Origin: Alphaproteobacteria bacterium
GTDB lineage: Bacteria; Pseudomonadota; Alphaproteobacteria; ATCC43930; CGMCC-115725
Assembly (NCBI GenBank): GCA_030039815.1
Contig: JASHUW010000572.1
Location: 1-8,408, forward strand
DNA: 8,408 nucleotides
Direction of reading: 5' to 3'
The position numbers and the translations under genes were made by a program. Below the pieces are notes generated by a model, which worked only from the letters and a program-made list of their open reading frames with translations, was not told the origin of the DNA and did no database searches. Within the stretch, counting starts at the first letter, position 1; every line of letters starts with the position of its first letter. Of this stretch, positions 5,333 through 8,408 are shown piece after piece.

Positions 5333-7023
5333 TGCTGCGCGATGCTGAGAAGGTTGTTCCACGACCAGTAGATCACCAAGCCCGCCGGGAATGACGACAG
5401 CATGTACGTGAAGACGATCGGCAGGAACATGAACATCTTCGCCTGCACCGGATCGACCGGTTGCGGGTTCAGTTTCTGCTGCAGGAACATCGTCACGCCC
5501 ATGATCAGCGGCCAGGCGCCGATCATCAGGAAATGCGGGGGAGCAAACGGCAGGAGGCCGAACAGATTGGCGAACGAGGTCGGATCGGGTGCCGACAGGT
5601 CATGAATCCAGCCGTAGAACGGCGCATGGCGCATCTCGATGGTGACGAACAGCACCTTGTAGAGCGAGAAGAACACCGGGATCTGGATGACGATCGGCAG
5701 GCAGCCGGCGAGCGGGTTGGCGCCAACCTTCTTGTAGAGCGCCATGATCTCCTGCTGCTGCTTCGCCTTGTCGTCCGGGATGCGCTCGCGGATTTTCGCC
5801 ATCTCAGGCTGCAAGAGCTTCATCTTGCTCATCGCCGCGTAGGATTTGTTGGCGAGCGGGAAGAAGGCGAGCTTGACGAGGAAGGTGAAGAGCAGGATCG
5901 CGAGCCCGAAATTGCCGAGCAGGGCCTCGAGGATCAGCAGAATGCGGAAGATCGGTTTGGTGAGAAACCAGAACCAGCCGAAGTCGATCGAGTAGTCGAA
6001 CAGCGGAATGCCGGAGGCCGCGTAGTTCTGCAGCAGGTTCAATTCCTTGGCGCCGGCGAAGAAGCGCATCGAGGTCGATGCGGTGCCGCCGGCAGGGACG
6101 TTAATTGCGTCCCCGGTATAGTCGACCTGGTAGCGATCGATCTTGTCGGCGCCGATCGTCTTGCGGAACTGCGCCTTGATCTGCTCGTTCTGGGGCGGGA
6201 TCAGCGCGGTCAGCCAGTATTTGTCGGTAAAGCCGAGCCAGCCGCCGTTCGAGGTGTAATCGGTTGGCTTGTCCGGCGTCAGCGAGGCGTATTTGACGTC
6301 CTGAATCGCGCCGTCGAGATAGCCGATCGGGCCTTCGTAGAGGAGATAGTAGCCCGAGACCGGCGGTGTCCCGCTGCGGCTGATCAGCCCGTACGGGGTC
6401 AGGCTGACCGCGGCGGAGCCGCTGTTCTTCACCGTTTCCTCGATCGAGAACATATAATTGTCGTCGATGCTGATGGTCCGGGTGAAGGAGAGCCCGGCGC
6501 CATTGTCCCAGGTCAGCGTGACGGGATGGCCAGGCGACAGCGGCCCGCCGGACGCGGCCCATTTCGTGTCCGGCCCCGGCAAGTTGACGCCTGCCGCCTC
6601 GGCCCAACCGAACTGCGCGAAATAGGGGTCCTCGGTGCCGGTCGGCTCCAGCAGCACGACTTCCGGGCTTTTCGGATTGATGGTCTCGCGATAGGTCGCC
6701 AGCGTCAGGTCGTCGATCCGCGCGCCGGTCAGCGCGATCGACCCGTGCAAGCGCGGCGTATCGATCTTGACGCGCGGCTGGGTTGTCTCGGCCTGCTCGC
6801 GCGTCTCGGCCTGCGGCTGGTTCGCGCCAGCGCCGACCGGAGCGGCGGCGCCCGGCGGTCTTTCGGCGGCCGGCGTTGTTGGCTGCTGTGATTTTTCCGC
6901 AGTGTTCTGGGCGGCCTTTGGCGGAGGCGGCGGGTGGGGCAGATAGCGCTCGGCCAAGTACTGAAACCCGAACAGGATCGCCACCGACACGACGATCGCA
7001 ATGAGGAGGTTCTTCTGGTCCAT
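5299..7023 (-). CDS. yidC: Membrane protein insertase YidC
   Basis: This 574-residue Oxa1-family insertase helps place and fold inner-membrane proteins, alone or with SecYEG. It starts MDQKNLLIAIVVSVAILFGF (TM1, about 5-22). A proline/alanine/glutamine-rich linker follows (30-85), then the periplasmic beta-sandwich domain (about 88-330). The conserved core follows: TM2 about 360-384, the cytoplasmic hairpin MSKMKLLQPEMAKIRERIPD (398-417), TM3 about 438-460, WIHDLSAPDP (472-481), TM4 about 498-515, then TM5 and TM6 about 530-562 with FMFLPIVFTYMLSSFPAGL. The substrate-groove arginine of E. coli TM2 is replaced here by K384 (FTFLVKLAFFPL), as I recall for many alphaproteobacteria. The ATG at 7023-7021 overlaps the yidD TAA by one base (TAATG). 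A longer frame from 7188 runs through yidD and has no merit. Confidence 0.98.
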   Translation of the reverse strand: MDQKNLLIAIVVSVAILFGFQYLAERYLPHPPPPPKAAQNTAEKSQQPTTPAAERPPGAAAPVGAGANQPQAETREQAETTQPRVKIDTPRLHGSIALTGARIDDLTLATYRETINPKSPEVVLLEPTGTEDPYFAQFGWAEAAGVNLPGPDTKWAASGGPLSPGHPVTLTWDNGAGLSFTRTISIDDNYMFSIEETVKNSGSAAVSLTPYGLISRSGTPPVSGYYLLYEGPIGYLDGAIQDVKYASLTPDKPTDYTSNGGWLGFTDKYWLTALIPPQNEQIKAQFRKTIGADKIDRYQVDYTGDAINVPAGGTASTSMRFFAGAKELNLLQNYAASGIPLFDYSIDFGWFWFLTKPIFRILLILEALLGNFGLAILLFTFLVKLAFFPLANKSYAAMSKMKLLQPEMAKIRERIPDDKAKQQQEIMALYKKVGANPLAGCLPIVIQIPVFFSLYKVLFVTIEMRHAPFYGWIHDLSAPDPTSFANLFGLLPFAPPHFLMIGAWPLIMGVTMFLQQKLNPQPVDPVQAKMFMFLPIVFTYMLSSFPAGLVIYWSWNNLLSIAQQWAIMHKRGAV

Positions 7024-7286
7024 TATCGGGTCTCGCCGCCCCGCGGCACTGGAACGGGGTCGTAGCCGCTGCCGCCCCAGGGATGACAGCGGCATAGCCG
7101 GCGTGCCGCCAGCCAACCGCCGCGCAGTGGGCCGTGGAGTGCGATCGCTTCCTCGGCGTAATGCGAGCAACTCGGCAAATAGCGGCATGCCGGCGGCAAC
7201 ACCGGCGCCAGGAGCAATTGATAGGCGCGGATCGCGGCGCGCAGCAGCAGCCCGATCGCGGCGCCCGGAAGGTTCCCAAGCGGCAT
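7023..7286 (-). CDS. yidD: Membrane protein insertion efficiency factor YidD
   Basis: This 87-residue protein of the YidD family (formerly DUF37) is a small inner-membrane-associated helper of membrane-protein insertion by Sec/YidC. The N-terminal amphipathic stretch is about 8-32 (AAIGLLLRAAIRAYQLLLAPV). The family signature follows: CRYLPSCSHYA (34-44) and RRLCRCHPWGGSGYDPVP (62-79), with cysteines C34, C40, C65 and C67. The ATG at 7286-7284 is chosen because it lies one base after the rnpA stop (TGA-A-ATG) with GGAG 9 bases upstream, and because it gives the usual family N-terminus. The position between rnpA and yidC is the classic arrangement. Confidence 0.96.
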   Translation of the reverse strand: MPLGNLPGAAIGLLLRAAIRAYQLLLAPVLPPACRYLPSCSHYAEEAIALHGPLRGGWLAARRLCRCHPWGGSGYDPVPVPRGGETR

Positions 7287-7287
7287 T

Positions 7288-7668
7288 TCACCCGTCTCCG
7301 CCGCGCGCCGGTTTTCCTGCATGCGGGCGCGCGAGCTGACGCAGCGCCGCTTCGAGATCGGCGAGCAGCTCGGCATACACCCGCTCGCCCGTGCCGGCGC
7401 GCGCGATCAGCACATAATCGGTGCCGGGCCTGCCGTGAAGAGGCAGAACCGACGCGGCTGCCGCGCGCAAACGCCGCTTCGCTCGGTTGCGCACGACCGC
7501 GTTGCCAACCCGCTTGCTGGCGGTGAACCCGACGCGCAGTGTCCGGCCGGCATCGGCCGGTTGCGGGGCCGCCTGCACGATCAGCCCCGGCCGCACCGCC
7601 CGCGCGCGCTCGGCGGCGACACGCACAAAATCGGCTCGCGTCTTGAGCCTGATGAGGCGAGCGGTCAT
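7288..7668 (-). CDS. rnpA: Ribonuclease P protein component
   Basis: This 126-residue basic protein is the cofactor of the RNase P ribozyme, which removes 5' leaders from pre-tRNAs. The start MTARLIRLKTRADFVRV matches the family. The core VGFTASKRVGNAVVRNRAKR (46-65) contains the RNR box (R60, N61, R62, then K64, R65, R66, R68) that contacts the RNA. GTDYVLIARAGT (82-93) is the last core strand. The C-terminal tail (HAGKPARGGDG) is a non-conserved basic extension. There is no convincing Shine-Dalgarno before the ATG at 7668-7666, and 61 bases with a hairpin separate it from rpmH, which suggests that it is made in much smaller amounts than L34. Confidence 0.97.
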   Translation of the reverse strand: MTARLIRLKTRADFVRVAAERARAVRPGLIVQAAPQPADAGRTLRVGFTASKRVGNAVVRNRAKRRLRAAAASVLPLHGRPGTDYVLIARAGTGERVYAELLADLEAALRQLARPHAGKPARGGDG

Positions 7669-7705
7669 ATCGAGCGCTTGATGCAGCGAGCCGCGATCGG
7701 CGCCG

Positions 7706-7730
7706 GGGCCGAGGGCTCAGCCAACGGCCC
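7706..7730 (-). repeat. Hairpin at the rpmH stop codon, in front of rnpA
   Basis: On the minus strand, GGGCCG-TT-GGC-TGA-GCC-CT-CGGCCC forms a 9-base-pair stem split by a 2x2 internal loop, starting at the last base of the rpmH TAG. It is followed by GC-rich sequence rather than a T-run, so it is not a standard intrinsic terminator. An RNA processing or 3'-end-protecting stem that lowers rnpA output relative to rpmH is a reasonable reading. In E. coli rpmH is known to be expressed well above rnpA. Confidence 0.5.
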
Positions 7731-7864
7731 TAGGCAGATAGGCGCTTGCGGCCCTTGGCGCGGCGCGCGGCCAGCACCCGACGCCCGCCGGTGGTCGCCA
7801 TTCGCGCACGGAAGCCATGCCGACGCTTGCGGATGAGCTTGCTGGGCTGGTAAGTGCGCTTCAC
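7730..7864 (-). CDS. rpmH: 50S ribosomal protein L34
   Basis: This 44-residue, very basic ribosomal protein reads KRTYQPSKLIRKRRHGFRAR near the start and ends GRRVLAARRAKGRKRLSA. The whole length matches the L34 family end to end. Translation starts with GTG at 7864-7862, since the family begins (M)KRTYQPS and no ATG is available. GGAG lies 8 bases upstream of it. The frame is too short for most ORF callers. It is the first gene of the long minus-strand operon and sits behind a strong promoter. Confidence 0.97.
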   Translation of the reverse strand: MKRTYQPSKLIRKRRHGFRARMATTGGRRVLAARRAKGRKRLSA

Positions 7865-7908
7865 GGCACCGACTCCGATGGCAAAAGCCTTGTTTCGGCG
7901 GAGGGCGC

Positions 7909-7937
7909 TGTATACGGGAGCGGTTCGCCCAAGTCAA
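7909..7937 (-). promoter_or_regulatory. Sigma-70-type promoter of the rpmH operon
   Basis: On the minus strand, TTGACT (7937-7932) and TATACA (7914-7909) are separated by exactly 17 bases, with 5 of 6 and 4 of 6 matches to the housekeeping consensus. Transcription should begin near 7902, giving an rpmH leader of about 38 bases that contains the GGAG ribosome binding site. This is the best promoter visible in the window, as expected for a ribosomal protein gene. Confidence 0.8.
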
Positions 7938-7967
7938 CGACGGGGCGAGCACGGGTGCGTCACAGGT

Positions 7968-7974
7968 AGGGGAG
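7968..7974 (+). promoter_or_regulatory. Ribosome binding site that fixes a TTG start
   Basis: AGGGGAG lies 8 bases before TTG at 7983-7985. An in-frame GTG at 7974 overlaps this site and is therefore a poorer start. This decides the start of the ferritin-like gene. Confidence 0.7.
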
Positions 7975-7982
7975 TGTGTCGG

Positions 7983-8408
7983 TTGACCGATCAAGCGACG
8001 CTGGATGCAGCCGAAATCGCCTTTCGCCAATGGTCGGCGCCGTCGAACGGCGCGTTGAAGCCGGGCAGCGAGGCACACAAAGTCGCGTTCTGCCGCATGC
8101 TGCTGGAGACGCACAATCCTTACAAGCCGGCGGTCATCGAATGGCCGAAGCTGGATGAGGCGGCGCTGCAGCGACTGACCGGCCTGCCGATCTGGAACAT
8201 CGCCGTGCAGACCGAAGGCAAGGCGAAAGTGCGCGCGCAGACCTATGCCGACATGATGACCGACCCGCTGCTGCGCCAGGCCGTCACGCTCGACGGGTTC
8301 GAGGAGGGCCGTCACAAGGAGGTGCTGTCGAAGCTCGTCGCATCCTACGGCATCGCGCTCGATCCCGAGCCCGAATACAAGCGCCCGCGCCATCCTGAAT
8401 GGGCATGG
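7983..8408 (+). CDS. Ferritin-like domain protein, N-terminal part (cut by right window edge)
   Basis: 142 codons are visible with no stop. The frame begins (M)TDQATLDAAEIAFRQW and contains LTGLPIWNIAVQTEGKAKVR (65-84), then DPLLRQAVTLDGFEEGRHKE (94-113) and SKLVASYGIALDPEPEY. E78, E108 and H111 (an E...ExxH set on two successive predicted helices) look like the first half of a four-helix-bundle diiron site, which suggests a ferritin-like protein of a poorly characterised proteobacterial family. The second half of the site would lie past the window. Starting at TTG is supported by AGGGGAG 8 bases upstream. Codon use and GC content match the neighbours. It is divergent from rpmH across 118 bases and shows no functional tie to it. 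The family call comes from memory of similar sequences and from the ligand pattern, so it is moderately sure; the reality of the gene is much surer. Confidence 0.72.
   Translation, partial: MTDQATLDAAEIAFRQWSAPSNGALKPGSEAHKVAFCRMLLETHNPYKPAVIEWPKLDEAALQRLTGLPIWNIAVQTEGKAKVRAQTYADMMTDPLLRQAVTLDGFEEGRHKEVLSKLVASYGIALDPEPEYKRPRHPEWAW

Noticed and set aside
5461..6891. 476-codon open frame on the plus strand, antisense to yidC
   Set aside because: It lies wholly inside the clear yidC gene. Its composition (R, D, G, A, V in mixed order) is what the reverse complement of a GC-rich gene gives, and no domain is recognisable.
7024..7188. N-terminal extension of yidC
   Set aside because: It would cover yidD in another frame and place an arginine-rich stretch before TM1. 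MDQKNL... at 7023 is the standard YidC start.
7665..8393. 242-codon minus-strand open frame across rpmH and the ferritin-like gene
   Set aside because: It is antisense to the ferritin-like gene and out of frame with rpmH, and crosses the rpmH promoter. No domain is seen.

Overview
The window is ordinary-looking chromosomal core sequence from a GC-rich alphaproteobacterium. The evidence is the gene order (xerD / small membrane protein / aroK-aroB, and rpmH-rnpA-yidD-yidC-engB-argB-HAD nucleotidase), the lysine in the second YidC membrane segment where E. coli has arginine, a BolA with the HAGHAG...GGETHF pattern, and an RHH_4-type ribbon-helix-helix protein. I cannot name the order or genus with confidence; Rhizobiales-like or Rhodospirillales-like are both possible.

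Layout. Bases 1-430 (minus strand) hold the N-terminal third of the XerD recombinase, running off the left edge, preceded by a 46-residue membrane protein whose end overlaps the xerD start. A 141-base divergent control region (431-571) carries two clean inverted repeats. Bases 572-2298 (plus strand) hold aroK and aroB, two shikimate-pathway enzymes coupled by an ATGA overlap. Between aroB and the convergent RHH gene sits a 13-codon open frame with a near-perfect Shine-Dalgarno. Bases 2362-2664 (minus) are the RHH gene, which may be transcribed as a leaderless message. Its upstream spacer (2665-2740) is an AT-rich island in otherwise GC-rich DNA.

Bases 2741-7864 (minus) are one very compact gene series. 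In transcription order it reads rpmH, rnpA, yidD, yidC, engB, argB, a HAD pyrimidine 5'-nucleotidase, bolA. Apart from 61 bases between rpmH and rnpA and 12 between engB and argB, every junction is an overlap or a 1-base gap. A strong sigma-70-type promoter (TTGACT, 17 bases, TATACA) lies upstream of rpmH. The first four genes make a ribosomal protein, the RNase P protein and two membrane-protein-insertion factors; engB adds a ribosome-assembly GTPase; argB, the nucleotidase and bolA are metabolic or Fe-S/redox genes carried on the same message.

Bases 7983-8408 (plus) begin a divergently transcribed ferritin-like protein that starts with TTG behind a strong Shine-Dalgarno and runs off the right edge.

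I did not find a clear new defence or mobile system. There are no tRNA or rRNA genes, insertion sequences or CRISPR repeats that I can see. The points most worth a second look are the post-aroB mini-ORF, the possible leaderless RHH gene, the small membrane protein overlapping xerD, the rpmH-rnpA hairpin, and the fusion of housekeeping and bolA genes into one tight operon.
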